Assembly: GCA_016192425.1 (NCBI GenBank)
Contig: JACPUE010000058.1
Location: 62,001-126,000 of the forward strand
DNA length: 64,000 bases
DNA from: Burkholderiales bacterium
GTDB taxonomy: Bacteria > Pseudomonadota > Gammaproteobacteria > Burkholderiales > Burkholderiaceae_C
Direction: 5' to 3'
In this document: positions 50,930 to 60,167 of the stretch, piece after piece
How the letters are laid out: each line of letters starts with the position of its first letter
Position numbering within the stretch: the stretch's first letter is position 1
Made by a program: the position numbers and the translations under genes
The notes under the pieces: model-generated
What the model was told of the DNA's origin: nothing
Databases searched by the model: none
Seen by the model: the letters and a program-made list of their open reading frames with translations, nothing else

Positions 50930-52153
50930 ATGTCCCAGCCCAATTCCGCACCCCAGGCCGCCGCGCCCAGCACGGCCGGTGCCGTTTTTCAACTGACACC
51001 GCCAGAGGTGGTGCAGCCGGTCAGCGACCAGGTGGCCAAGACGGCTGTGCCCCTGGCGCCTGAGGTCACCAAGGCGGTGGAGGACCAGGTCGAGCGCTTT
51101 GTGGCAAGCCTGATGACCGAAGACGTGCAGAGCGAGGGCTTTCGGGCCAAGCTCGACAGTGCCTTTGCCCTGGGCCGCGAGGAGGTTTCCATGGCATCCA
51201 GCCTGATGCAGGGCCGGTTCATGGACCGCAATTTTGTCGGCGTGGAAGACAGCAGCGCGTTCCGCGCCATCCAGGACATGCGCCGCCAGCTCGACGAGCT
51301 CAACCCCGGCAAGGAGGGCGATCTGTTCCAGCCGCAAAAACTGCTGGGGTTCATCCCCTTTGGCAACCGGCTGCAGAACTATTTCCGCAAGTTCCAGAGC
51401 GCAGGGGGCCAGCTGCAGAAAAGCATGGAGCAGCTGTATGCGGCGCGTGACGACATGCAGCGCGACGTGGTCGAGATCGAATCGACCCGCAGCAAGCTGT
51501 GGGACGCCATGCAAAAACTTGCGGGCGCCATCCGGTTTGCAGAACTGCTGGATGGCCGCCTGGCCAGCAAGGTCGAATCCCTGCGCGCCACCGACCCGCA
51601 GCGTGCCAAGGCCCTGGAGCAAGAGGTGCTGTTTTATGCGCGGCAGAACCTGCAGGACATGCTGACCCAGCAGGCGGTGTGCACCAACGGCTACCTTGCG
51701 CTGGACGTGCTGAAGAAAACCGGGCGCGAAATGATGAACGGCTGCTCGCGCGTGGCCACCACCGGCATGAGCGCCCTGGCCGTTGCGCAAACCGTGGCGC
51801 GCGCCACGGGCAACCAGATCCAGGTGATGGAGATGCTCACCGGCGTCAACAGCACCATCGAGAGCCTCATCGCCGAAACCGGGCGGCAGCTCAACACCCA
51901 TGTGGAGAAAACCACCCAGTTTGCGCAGAACCCCATGGTGGGCATCGAGAAGCTCAAGGAGATGTTCGACCAGACCTTCAAGGCCATGGATGCCATGGAC
52001 GACTTCCGCTCCAAGGCCATCGCCGTGATGGGGCAGAACAACGCGATGATCGCGTCTGAAATCCGGCGCGCCGAGCAATACATCGACAAGGTGCGCATGG
52101 ACCAGGCGAAAAAGGCCGCCAGTGCCCAGTTGGGTGGGCCGGTCAAGCTCTGA
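50930..52153 (+). CDS. TelA-family toxic anion resistance protein
   Basis: The 407-residue protein matches the TelA/KlaA family (toxic anion resistance) in its helical core: LNPGKEGDLFQPQKLLGFIP, FIPFGNRLQNYFRKFQSAGG, LYAARDDMQRDVVEIESTRS, NGYLALDVLKKTGREMMNGC. It is mostly helical and cytoplasmic. TelA family proteins are linked to tellurite and to colicin and antimicrobial resistance; the real role here is unknown. GGAG immediately before the start supports the call. Confidence 0.85.
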   Translation: MSQPNSAPQAAAPSTAGAVFQLTPPEVVQPVSDQVAKTAVPLAPEVTKAVEDQVERFVASLMTEDVQSEGFRAKLDSAFALGREEVSMASSLMQGRFMDRNFVGVEDSSAFRAIQDMRRQLDELNPGKEGDLFQPQKLLGFIPFGNRLQNYFRKFQSAGGQLQKSMEQLYAARDDMQRDVVEIESTRSKLWDAMQKLAGAIRFAELLDGRLASKVESLRATDPQRAKALEQEVLFYARQNLQDMLTQQAVCTNGYLALDVLKKTGREMMNGCSRVATTGMSALAVAQTVARATGNQIQVMEMLTGVNSTIESLIAETGRQLNTHVEKTTQFAQNPMVGIEKLKEMFDQTFKAMDAMDDFRSKAIAVMGQNNAMIASEIRRAEQYIDKVRMDQAKKAASAQLGGPVKL

Positions 52154-52192
52154 CCGGGATTCTTGTTTTTAATGTTCTAAGAGGGAAAAAGT

Positions 52193-52654
52193 ATGGCAAC
52201 CCGTTACATGGTTCAACGCGACACCGCCGCATGGCGCTTGCAGGTGCGCATCTCTTTTGCACTGTCCATCCTGTGCGCCGCCATTGGCGTGATCAACATG
52301 CCCGGCCAGGACCTGGATCGGGCCTTTCTGGCCATCGGCATGTTCTTCTGCCTGTTCACCACCTTCACCGTGGCCAAGGCGCAGCGCGACAACCGCGACG
52401 GACAGGTGGACACCTCGCAATGGGTGCTGGCCGTGTGGATCGCTTTTGCAGCAGCCATCCTGCTCACGGGCTGGGGGCTGTGGCGCATGCAGATCGAGCA
52501 ATGGCAGAAGTACTACATGCTCGTGAGCTGGCTGTTTCTGGTGAGCTCGACGTTCACGCTGTCCAAGACGGTGCGCGACGGGCAGGAAGCCGACCTGCTG
52601 GAGCGCCGCGCCGCTGCGGCGCGGGCCAAGGAGGGCGATAGCGCCTCGTCTTGA
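52193..52654 (+). CDS. YiaA/YiaB-family inner-membrane protein
   Basis: The 153-residue protein has four membrane helices in two YiaAB-like pairs (about 20-38, 42-62, 82-100, 105-122) with the pattern FLAIGMFFCLFTTFTVAKAQ. It follows the TelA gene by 39 bases and is probably in the same transcript. Function unknown. Confidence 0.75.
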   Translation: MATRYMVQRDTAAWRLQVRISFALSILCAAIGVINMPGQDLDRAFLAIGMFFCLFTTFTVAKAQRDNRDGQVDTSQWVLAVWIAFAAAILLTGWGLWRMQIEQWQKYYMLVSWLFLVSSTFTLSKTVRDGQEADLLERRAAAARAKEGDSASS

Positions 52655-52661
52655 CCGCTGC

Positions 52662-53468
52662 TCAGCGCGACTTCTTGGATTCCAGGAATCGCTGCTGGCG
52701 CAAGACATGCTCGGCCGCACTGCGGCCGATTTTCTTTTCCCGCTGCAGCACTTCCTCGTGCAGCATGCGCAACTGCTGCAGCAGCGCCTGTTCCGCGCTG
52801 GGCTGGCCTTCGTGCAGTTGGGCCTTGCGCTGCGCTGCGGGCACACGCAAAAACGCCTGCAAACTGTCGGGAAGGTAGCGGCGCAGGCATTCGCGCAGGA
52901 ACAGGCGGTCTTCCAGCGTGAAATGCTCGTCATGCGCGGGCCGCTGCGGGCCAAGGCGCTGGAATGCCTCCTTGATGCGCACCACCTGCGCAGCAGCCTC
53001 TTCGCTCAGCTCGGCGGCTGCGGCATGCAGGCTTGCGTCAAAGGCCGCCAGGGCCGTACTGTCGAACAGGGCCGCAGGGCCGGTGGCTTCTTCAGCGGAG
53101 TTGGACCTGGGGCGGGCGGCCCACCACCCAGCAGCGCCCAGCGCTGCCGTGGCAAGCCCCAGCACCAGGGGCCAGCGCGAAGACTGGATGGCCCCGAGCA
53201 TGGCCACCACAACCCCTGCCGCAGTGACCACGCCTGCAAGAATCTGCAGGGGCGTCGCCGGTGCATGCTTTGCCTGGAACTGCTGGGCAAGGGTGTCAGT
53301 CAAGGGTGCGCCCAGCCTGCTGCGTGCCTGGACGCGGTCCAGCCGCTCGGCCATGTCGGGAGGCAGTGGCGCTTCGTTGCGCAACAGGCGGTCATGCTGC
53401 AGGGCCGTGCGGCGGTTGATGGGGCCGTCGCCGGTGACAACACGGGAGTCTTCGTGCGCAGAGTTCAT
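52662..53468 (-). CDS. Hypothetical protein with a TM pair and coiled C-terminus
   Basis: The 268-residue product has an unstructured N-terminus, two hydrophobic helices (about 76-113) and a C-terminal helical region with LFLRECLRRYLPDSLQAFLR. It ends 8 bases from the convergent YiaAB gene and may belong to the TelA locus. I took the start at 53468 (MNSAHED); the frame allows 53495. Family not recognised. Confidence 0.6.
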   Translation of the reverse strand: MNSAHEDSRVVTGDGPINRRTALQHDRLLRNEAPLPPDMAERLDRVQARSRLGAPLTDTLAQQFQAKHAPATPLQILAGVVTAAGVVVAMLGAIQSSRWPLVLGLATAALGAAGWWAARPRSNSAEEATGPAALFDSTALAAFDASLHAAAAELSEEAAAQVVRIKEAFQRLGPQRPAHDEHFTLEDRLFLRECLRRYLPDSLQAFLRVPAAQRKAQLHEGQPSAEQALLQQLRMLHEEVLQREKKIGRSAAEHVLRQQRFLESKKSR

Positions 53469-53540
53469 CTGGTTCTGTGGAGGTGAGTGCGCCAAGCGTA
53501 GCCGATTCTCGGGCGCCAGCGCATTCGGGGCCCACCCGCG

Positions 53541-54047
53541 TCAGGTGCGCCAGCGATTCCAGCGCATGCGCCACTGGCGGCGCAGCACACGGGCCATGCG
53601 CCAGGGCCAGGAGGCCCGCACCTGCGACAGCAGTTGCTGCTTGATCCGTGACCAGTGGCCCCACAGCCGCGCAAACCACGCCAACTGCATCAGCGCCGGT
53701 TGCGTGAGGGTGAACAGGCGCGCCACCACTGCGGTGCCCACCAGTTTGGCACCGATGACCACCGCCATTCCCACCGCCACATGGCCATGGCTGATGGCCC
53801 ACAGCGCCAGCAGTTTGACCGGCAGCAGGGCTAGCGTGGGCAGCGCAAACAGCGCCAGCGCTCCCCAGGGCGGCAGGCTGCGCACCCACGCCTCCACCCA
53901 GCGGAACCCCGGCCAGCGGCCCATGCGCGCCAGCAACTGCTGCAGCGGCTCCCAGCCCCACTCTTCAAAGACAACGACCAGCGCAACCAGCCAACCGCCC
54001 AGGCGCAGAGCCTGGCGCCACAACGACCGCATCCAATGGCGCAGCAT
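53541..54047 (-). CDS. Small membrane protein, unrecognised
   Basis: The 168-residue product has TM helices (about 10-27, 55-77, 80-105) and a strongly basic Trp/Arg-rich C-terminus (QWRMRWNRWRT). It begins 14 bases after the GST stop and may be co-transcribed with it. Start 54032 is an alternative. No family recognised. Confidence 0.55.
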   Translation of the reverse strand: MLRHWMRSLWRQALRLGGWLVALVVVFEEWGWEPLQQLLARMGRWPGFRWVEAWVRSLPPWGALALFALPTLALLPVKLLALWAISHGHVAVGMAVVIGAKLVGTAVVARLFTLTQPALMQLAWFARLWGHWSRIKQQLLSQVRASWPWRMARVLRRQWRMRWNRWRT

Positions 54048-54060
54048 GCCGGAGTTCGGT

Positions 54061-54747
54061 TTACTGCATGACGACAGGCCCGCCCTTGGCCAGCGCGCGC
54101 TGGTAGGCGGGGCGCTGTTGCATGCGCTCGCGGTAGGCCTGCAGGTGTGGGTGGCGTGCTGTGGCGCCGGTGCGCGAGAGGGCGGCCTCCACGGCAAAGC
54201 TCATCTGGAAGTCGGCCATGCTCAGGTGCTCGCCTGCAAACCAGCGGTGCTGCGCCAGGTGGCCCTCCATGAACTCCAGGGCGGTGCCCAGGTTCGGGTC
54301 GATGAGTTTTTTTTGCACCTGCTCGCACAGCGTGCGCGCAATGGGCCGCACAAAGAAGGGCATGGGCTGCGTGGGGATGGTGAGAAACACCATCTTCATC
54401 ACCAGCCAGTTCATCAGCGAGCCTTCGGCGTAGTGCATCCAGAAGCGGCACTGGCGGTGCTCGGGCGTGCCGGGCTGGGGCACCAGGTGCGCCAGTTCGG
54501 CCGGGGCACTGCTGGCAAAACGTTCCGCCAGGTATTCGATGATGGCGCCCGATTCCGCAATCACGTCGTCCCCGTCGGTGATGACGGGCGATTTGCCCAG
54601 CGGGTGCACGGCTTTCAAGGAGGCCGGGGCCAGCTTGGTGCGCGGGTCGCGCCGGTACAGCCGCAGGTCATAGGGCACGCCCAATTCTTCCAGCAGCCAC
54701 AGGACGCGCTGTGAGCGCGAGGTTTCGAGGTGGTGTACGGTCAGCAT
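54061..54747 (-). CDS. Glutathione S-transferase family protein
   Basis: The 228-residue protein has the thioredoxin-like N-terminal domain with VHHLETSRSQRVLWLLEELG and the glutathione-contact segment KSPVITDGDDVIAESGAII, then the helical C-terminal domain (AGEHLSMADFQMSF). It probably conjugates or reduces small electrophiles. The catalytic Ser is likely in ETSRSQRV. An alternative start three codons upstream exists. Confidence 0.85.
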   Translation of the reverse strand: MLTVHHLETSRSQRVLWLLEELGVPYDLRLYRRDPRTKLAPASLKAVHPLGKSPVITDGDDVIAESGAIIEYLAERFASSAPAELAHLVPQPGTPEHRQCRFWMHYAEGSLMNWLVMKMVFLTIPTQPMPFFVRPIARTLCEQVQKKLIDPNLGTALEFMEGHLAQHRWFAGEHLSMADFQMSFAVEAALSRTGATARHPHLQAYRERMQQRPAYQRALAKGGPVVMQ

Positions 54748-54809
54748 GTGCGCCATGGTAGCGGGCAAGGACGCTGTGCGCTGCCGAGAGCCCATTCGAT
54801 GGCCTGTTG

Positions 54810-55988
54810 TCATGCCCCGGCGCGCAGCAAGGGCCGCAACGCCAGCAGCCCCAGCGCTGGGCCCAGGGCCAGCCCCGTGAGCAGGGGGCCGAGCGGGACA
54901 TGGGCGGACAGCTCGACAAACAGCAGGATGCTGACGATGGAGATGCCAAAGCCTATGCTGTTGGTCAGCGTGAGCACGCTGCCCACGGCCTGCGGCGGCG
55001 CATTGCGTGCCGTGAGCGCAGAAAACTGCGGCGAATCGCCCGACACCGTGATGCCCCACACCAGCAGCCAGGCATAGAACAGTGCATCGGGCGCCTGCAT
55101 GAGCCAGGGCGCCAGCAGGCAGCACAGGCCGCTGGCGGCCAGTTGTACTGCCGCCACGCGGGCGCTGCCCCAGCGCGGCGCCAGCCAGCCGCCCACCGTG
55201 CAACCCAGCGCGCCCGCACCCAGTACCCAGAACGCGGCCCACGACAGCGCCGTGCCCTGCAGGCGCGTGGCCAGGATCATGGGCATCAGCACCCACAGCG
55301 TGTAAAGCTCCCACATGTGGCCGAAATAGCCCAGCACCGAACTGCGCACACGTATATTGGTGGCAATGCTGGCCAGCGCGCGCCACTGCAATGTGGTGAC
55401 GCGGGCCACTGCACCGGGCGGTTCCGGCAGCAGCGCGTGCAGCAGCACCCCGCCTGCAGCCGCCAGGCCGGCCACCCCCAGCATCAGGCTGGGCCAGGGC
55501 AGGGCGTCGCCCAGGGCGCGCAGCGCGTGCGCGCTGGCCGAGCCCAGAATCAACGCGCCGATCAGTAGGCCCAGCGCGCCGCCCAGCCCGCGCGTGTACC
55601 ACTGTGAGGCGATCTTCATGCCCACGGGGTAAATGCCTGCCAGAAAAAAACCGGTGGCAAAGCGCCAGCCCAGCAGGGCCGGAAAGCTGCCCACCATTGC
55701 CCAGGCGCCCACGGTGCAGCCAGCACCGGCCAAGGCGCAGACCAGAAACACGCGCCGCGCCGCAAACCGGTCGGCAATGGCCAGCAGCGCAAACACCAGC
55801 GTCCCCAGGATGAAGCCGAACTGCAGCGCCGAGGTCAGCGTGCCCACGGCGGTGGCGGGCCAACCCAGTTCGCGCTGCAGGTCGGGCATGACGGCGTTGA
55901 CTGCAAACCACAGGGAAGTACCTGCAAACTGTGCGGCCACCAGCACGGGCAGCACGCGGGGTGGGACGGCGGCCTGCATGGGCGTCAC
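54810..55988 (-). CDS. MFS transporter
   Basis: The 392-residue protein has twelve predicted membrane helices and typical major facilitator features: SLWFAVNAVMPDLQREL in the first helices and the loop 2-3 region ADRFAARRVFLVCALAG. The substrate cannot be told. It is 63 bases from the GST gene in the same direction. Confidence 0.85.
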   Translation of the reverse strand: MTPMQAAVPPRVLPVLVAAQFAGTSLWFAVNAVMPDLQRELGWPATAVGTLTSALQFGFILGTLVFALLAIADRFAARRVFLVCALAGAGCTVGAWAMVGSFPALLGWRFATGFFLAGIYPVGMKIASQWYTRGLGGALGLLIGALILGSASAHALRALGDALPWPSLMLGVAGLAAAGGVLLHALLPEPPGAVARVTTLQWRALASIATNIRVRSSVLGYFGHMWELYTLWVLMPMILATRLQGTALSWAAFWVLGAGALGCTVGGWLAPRWGSARVAAVQLAASGLCCLLAPWLMQAPDALFYAWLLVWGITVSGDSPQFSALTARNAPPQAVGSVLTLTNSIGFGISIVSILLFVELSAHVPLGPLLTGLALGPALGLLALRPLLRAGA

Positions 55989-56075
55989 TGCACCCAGTTT
56001 TCAACCTGGAGGCCAGGCACGCGCGCGAGCTCACGGGTGTTGTTGGTCATGTCATGCTTTGGAGAAATTTTGACG

Positions 56076-56132
56076 AAAATGGCTGTAGCGCTTATTGGTA
56101 AAGCGTAAGCAGCTATGAAAATGAGAGCTGAT
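56076..56132 (-). repeat. Dispersed repeat (family 1), copy 5
   Basis: The minus strand reads CTCTCATTTTCATAGCTGCT, then TACGCTTTACCAATAAGCGC, then TACAGCCATTTT. It lies in the 186-base gap between the MFS gene and the type IIG gene. Confidence 0.7.
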
Positions 56133-56174
56133 GGTTCCTGTTTTTGCATTCAGGTTGCTGTGGGCTGGCGTCCG

Positions 56175-59100
56175 TCATTGCAGTAGCGCCAAGTACTCTG
56201 GGCGTTTGGCGGCCAGGCCTTTGAAGCTGCGTAGCAGGTGGGCCAGTTCGGCGTCGGTCAGGCCGTACAGGCGGGCCACGGTGCGGTCGTTCTCGGCGCG
56301 CAACTGGTCGCAGGCCTTGGCGGTGGCAGGCACGTCGCCCGGCTGCACGTTGAACAGCGGGGCCAGTTCGGCAAAATCATCCCAACTAGCGGCAAGGCTC
56401 AACAGCAGGGCGTTTTGCGCGAGTCGGGCGTAGTCGGGGTGGGCAAGGATTTCGTCGTCGGTGGGCTGGGGGGTGGGCAGGCGGAACAAGTAGGTCTTGT
56501 TGGCGTGAATCTGGATCATGAAGCGCGCCAGCCAGTCCACCGGCAGGCTGTTGAACCAGGCCAGTGCAAACAGCAGACGCAGCGGTGAGGTGGCCTGTGT
56601 AGTGACGCCGCCTTCAGCATCCCGCAGGTAGACTTTTGGTGCGTTGAGATGGACGGTATTGCCCGCACCTACGTTCTTGGGCAGCAGGCCAAAGATCAGG
56701 GTGCGTTCGTTGGTGTCGCTGGCGATGTCCCGAAAGCCTAGGCGCACAAATTCGCGGTCGTAGCGCACCGCCGCTGCGTGCTTGCTGGCCTCGGCTTTGG
56801 GTACGCCCAGGTCTTGCGCCATGCGGTGCAGTTCCTTGCTGTGCAGCCTTGCGTCAAACGCTTGAGGATTCACCCAATACTGCGGTTCCTCGAACACATG
56901 GCTGTATTGCCAGATCATCTTGCCCTCGTACAGCGGCAGTAGACCCGGCGAGGGTTTCTCGATGAACAGATCCTTGTCATCGGTCATGTGCAGCTCGCGC
57001 CGAAAATCCAGCCAGTTAGGTGACAGCGCGGGGAAAGCGCTGTAGCACTTTTGCAGGATGGGCAGATCGGTGCCATCGCGCAGCTCCATCAGCGCCCATT
57101 GCTGGGGTGACAGCGCCTGAACCGTGTCTAGCGGGTACGGCACATGGGTTTCAGGCCGTTGCAGATCAGCGGCATCAAGCACGTAGAAGGCCGTGTCGAT
57201 GGGGGCTGGGTCTGCAGTGGGCGGCGTGTTGACCACCTGCATCAGGGCAAATTTGTAGCTGCGATGCACGTCCTGGAAAATGCCTTTGTTGTTCTCGAAA
57301 CTGTAGAAAAACCGCAATTGCGCTTGCGTGAAGATGTGTCGGCGCAGGCCCATGGAGCCCTCTTCAAACATCAGCGCGCTGGGAAGCACGTAGTTCAGGC
57401 TGCCGCCAGCGTTGAGCAGTTTCAGGTTGCGCTCGACGAACAACCGGAACAGATTGCCGTCGCCTGCCCCTTTGTTGAGCGGGAATACACCCTTGTCTTT
57501 GTAGTACTCGTTGGCGACGTTTCGGTCTTGCAGGGTGCTCTGGTACGCAGCGGCGATGTGGGTGCTTTCCAGCAGGCGCTTTTGTACAGCCGCCTTCTCA
57601 GTGTTTTTCAGGCTGCGGTAGTTGCTGTGGTATTGGGGGAAGAAGTCGGTGTCAGAAAACTTGGTCTTGTCCCACGGCGGGTTGCCAACGATCACGTCAA
57701 AACCTTTGCGCCCACCAGCAAACGCTTCGGGAAAGGCCACTTCGTAGTGAAAGAAGTGAAAGCGCTGGGCATAGGCCTCGACCTGGCGCAGCGCGGCAGT
57801 TTTGGTTTTGGCTTCGTCGAAAAGCTGTGTCAGCAGGTCGGGCGTTTTGTCCAGCGCTTCGCAGGCCGCTTTGTTGCCCTCGGCCAACAGGGCGCGGCGC
57901 GTGCAGATGAAACTGAGTGCACGTGATAACAGCTGTAGCTTGGGTGCAATGGAGTTCTTCCATAGCCGCTTGGATTGCTCCACCTCTTGTGCGGTGGTGT
58001 CGCGCATGGTGTCTAGCTCGTCCATCACGCTGCGCAGCTCGTCAAAGCGGGCGCTGAGGTTATCAACAAAAAAGTCGTTCTGCCGAACTTCGGTGGCGTT
58101 GTAGTCGATAAACTCTTGCACGCTGGCACCCATGAGGGCGTTGCCGTGCTGTACATGGTGTTCGATGAATGACAGCGGTGTGCCAAAGATGAAGCTGTCC
58201 ATCCACAAACTCAGGCGTGCCAGCTCTACAGCGAAGGGATTCAGGTCTACGCCGAAGATGCAGCGTTTGAGCAGTGCACGCTTCAAGATTTGCGCGTCCT
58301 CGGGGGTGTAGTCGAGGTTCAGAAACTTGAGCTGCTCGGCAATTTTGGCGCTCTCGGTGGCGACCAGCTTCTGCAGGTCGGCATCGGTTTCCAGGCGTTC
58401 GAGCGCCAAGTCGGTGAGGGTGCCCAGGGCTTCCACCAGAAAATGGCCGCTGCCGCAGGCGTTGTCCAGGATTTTCAGATCCATCAGGGCCTTGCCCTGT
58501 GCGCTTGCAGCGGCCAGAGCTTGCTGCATGGCTGCTTGCACCAGCGGCTGCGACAGCGAGGGTGGCGTGTAGTAGCTGGCGGAGGTCTTGCGCGAGTTGC
58601 TGGCGCTTTTGAGATACACGTCGCCTTTTTTTACGCTGATCTCGCGCAGGGCGCGGAAGCCTTTTTCCTTGCGCAGGAGGGCGCTGTCGTAGGCGTCGAA
58701 ATAGGCTTCGATGGATTTGCCGCGTGTGGCTGTGGTTTCGTATTCGAGGTACACGGCGGCTTCGCTGGCCTTTTCGAATCGGAACTCCAACAGCCCCTCG
58801 TAGATGCGCCCCAGGTGGGTGACGCTCATGTTCTTGAAGTCGCGCCGGGTGTCAAACAGCGTGGTGCCTCGGTGGGTTTTGTAGAGCAGCTTTTCCAGGA
58901 TCTGGCGCAGCGTGGCGTTGTCAAAGATTTTGGGCTGCAGCAGTAGGGGTGCGCGCTGAGGGTCGAACAGCCCACCGTTAAACAGCGGGATGTCGATGTC
59001 CTCAGCGCCTTCGTCGAGCATTTCGAAGAGCTGCTTGAGGGCATACACGCCATCGTGCAGCAGGCTGCGCGAACCTGGCTGGCCGGGTAGGCTTTGATAG

Positions 59101-60023
59101 ATCTGTTCCAGGCTGTAGCGGTTGTAAAACGGATGGCGGGCCAGCAGGTCGCGGTTTTTGTCTTCAAAGTAAACCACGAACAGCAGCCTGAACAGCAGCA
59201 CCACACTGTTTTCATAAATGCTGGCCATGCTGGCCTTGGGGTTGGCGCGGTGGATGGCGCGGCCCATGATTTCAAACAGAGAATCCTCGCCTGCGTAGCC
59301 GTAAATAACGGCTTTGAGGTTTTCTTCCACCGCCAGCGTGAAGTCAGCTGACGCGGCAATGGCCTGCTCAATGGCGTTGCTGGCACCGGCGGTGGTGGGC
59401 GGCACGTAGGTGTTCCGCCCAAAGAAAAACGCAAAAAGCGCCAATGCTTCGGCTCTCTCTCGCCCTTCTGGCAATGTGCAAATGGCTTCCAGATCAAATT
59501 GGACGTAGGTCTTTTTGGCCGTGACCTTGTCGGTGTCGTAGATGCGCCAGACGCGGCCATTGGTCAAAAAACCGAAGCGCACGCGCAGTGTGCTCAGGTA
59601 GTCCTGCAGTTGGTGGTGCGGGTTGTGGGCTCGGTCGGCTTTGCCAGTGTCCAGGGTTTTGCCCCAGGCTTTGGACTCGCAGATGGCGGTGATGAGTTGG
59701 TGATCCTTGTTCGTCACCAGTGCGTGGTCCTGGCTGGGGTGCAGTAAGAGGCACCAGTCGGGCTTTGCCAACTTGCCCTGCACGGTGAGGGTTTCTTGTG
59801 TGACGCTGATCCAGCCCAATTGCTTGAGTAGGGGACCAATGAACTTTTCTTCCAGTTGTGCTTCGCTGCGGATGGACAGTTCCGCCACATTGAAGTGTTG
59901 TTCTAGCCAGGTGCCGAGGCTGTAGGGTAGAGCGGCCTTGCCCAGTTCTTCGCGCTTGTGCGCGATGTAGCCCTCGTCCAGCAAAGTGTTGACCAACCAG
60001 GGATGGGGGAAAAGGTCTTGCAT
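56175..60023 (-). CDS. Type IIG restriction-modification enzyme (Eco57I-like)
   Basis: The 1282-residue single-chain enzyme has an N-terminal PD-(D/E)xK-like nuclease region (about 55-120: GPLLKQLGWISVTQETL, KPDWCLLL, AICESKAWGK). A large helical linker is followed by a gamma-class N6-adenine methyltransferase with motif I ILDNACGSGHFLVEAL (about residue 503), GVDLNPFAVELARLSLW, and catalytic motif IV DVIVGNPPWDK (about 780). A C-terminal target-recognition region includes YEGKMIWQYSHVF. One polypeptide would both cut and methylate. Separate R, S or BREX genes are absent. The gene ends 186 bases from the MFS transporter start. Confidence 0.85.
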   Translation of the reverse strand: MQDLFPHPWLVNTLLDEGYIAHKREELGKAALPYSLGTWLEQHFNVAELSIRSEAQLEEKFIGPLLKQLGWISVTQETLTVQGKLAKPDWCLLLHPSQDHALVTNKDHQLITAICESKAWGKTLDTGKADRAHNPHHQLQDYLSTLRVRFGFLTNGRVWRIYDTDKVTAKKTYVQFDLEAICTLPEGRERAEALALFAFFFGRNTYVPPTTAGASNAIEQAIAASADFTLAVEENLKAVIYGYAGEDSLFEIMGRAIHRANPKASMASIYENSVVLLFRLLFVVYFEDKNRDLLARHPFYNRYSLEQIYQSLPGQPGSRSLLHDGVYALKQLFEMLDEGAEDIDIPLFNGGLFDPQRAPLLLQPKIFDNATLRQILEKLLYKTHRGTTLFDTRRDFKNMSVTHLGRIYEGLLEFRFEKASEAAVYLEYETTATRGKSIEAYFDAYDSALLRKEKGFRALREISVKKGDVYLKSASNSRKTSASYYTPPSLSQPLVQAAMQQALAAASAQGKALMDLKILDNACGSGHFLVEALGTLTDLALERLETDADLQKLVATESAKIAEQLKFLNLDYTPEDAQILKRALLKRCIFGVDLNPFAVELARLSLWMDSFIFGTPLSFIEHHVQHGNALMGASVQEFIDYNATEVRQNDFFVDNLSARFDELRSVMDELDTMRDTTAQEVEQSKRLWKNSIAPKLQLLSRALSFICTRRALLAEGNKAACEALDKTPDLLTQLFDEAKTKTAALRQVEAYAQRFHFFHYEVAFPEAFAGGRKGFDVIVGNPPWDKTKFSDTDFFPQYHSNYRSLKNTEKAAVQKRLLESTHIAAAYQSTLQDRNVANEYYKDKGVFPLNKGAGDGNLFRLFVERNLKLLNAGGSLNYVLPSALMFEEGSMGLRRHIFTQAQLRFFYSFENNKGIFQDVHRSYKFALMQVVNTPPTADPAPIDTAFYVLDAADLQRPETHVPYPLDTVQALSPQQWALMELRDGTDLPILQKCYSAFPALSPNWLDFRRELHMTDDKDLFIEKPSPGLLPLYEGKMIWQYSHVFEEPQYWVNPQAFDARLHSKELHRMAQDLGVPKAEASKHAAAVRYDREFVRLGFRDIASDTNERTLIFGLLPKNVGAGNTVHLNAPKVYLRDAEGGVTTQATSPLRLLFALAWFNSLPVDWLARFMIQIHANKTYLFRLPTPQPTDDEILAHPDYARLAQNALLLSLAASWDDFAELAPLFNVQPGDVPATAKACDQLRAENDRTVARLYGLTDAELAHLLRSFKGLAAKRPEYLALLQ

Positions 60024-60167
60024 GTGCTGTGCTCAGGGCGTGTGTTTGGGATACGGGCGTTGGATTGTGGCGAAAAATGGGCTCGCCTCGGTCAGCCTTG
60101 TGTTTTGTGAGGCGCCATGCCATTCAACCCGGGTGCCCGATCTGGATGCAGGAAATGAAGGGGCGCC

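Noticed and set aside
56175-60023. BREX PglX or DISARM methyltransferase
   Set aside because: The N-terminal nuclease-like region and lack of any other BREX or DISARM gene nearby favour a single-chain type IIG enzyme.
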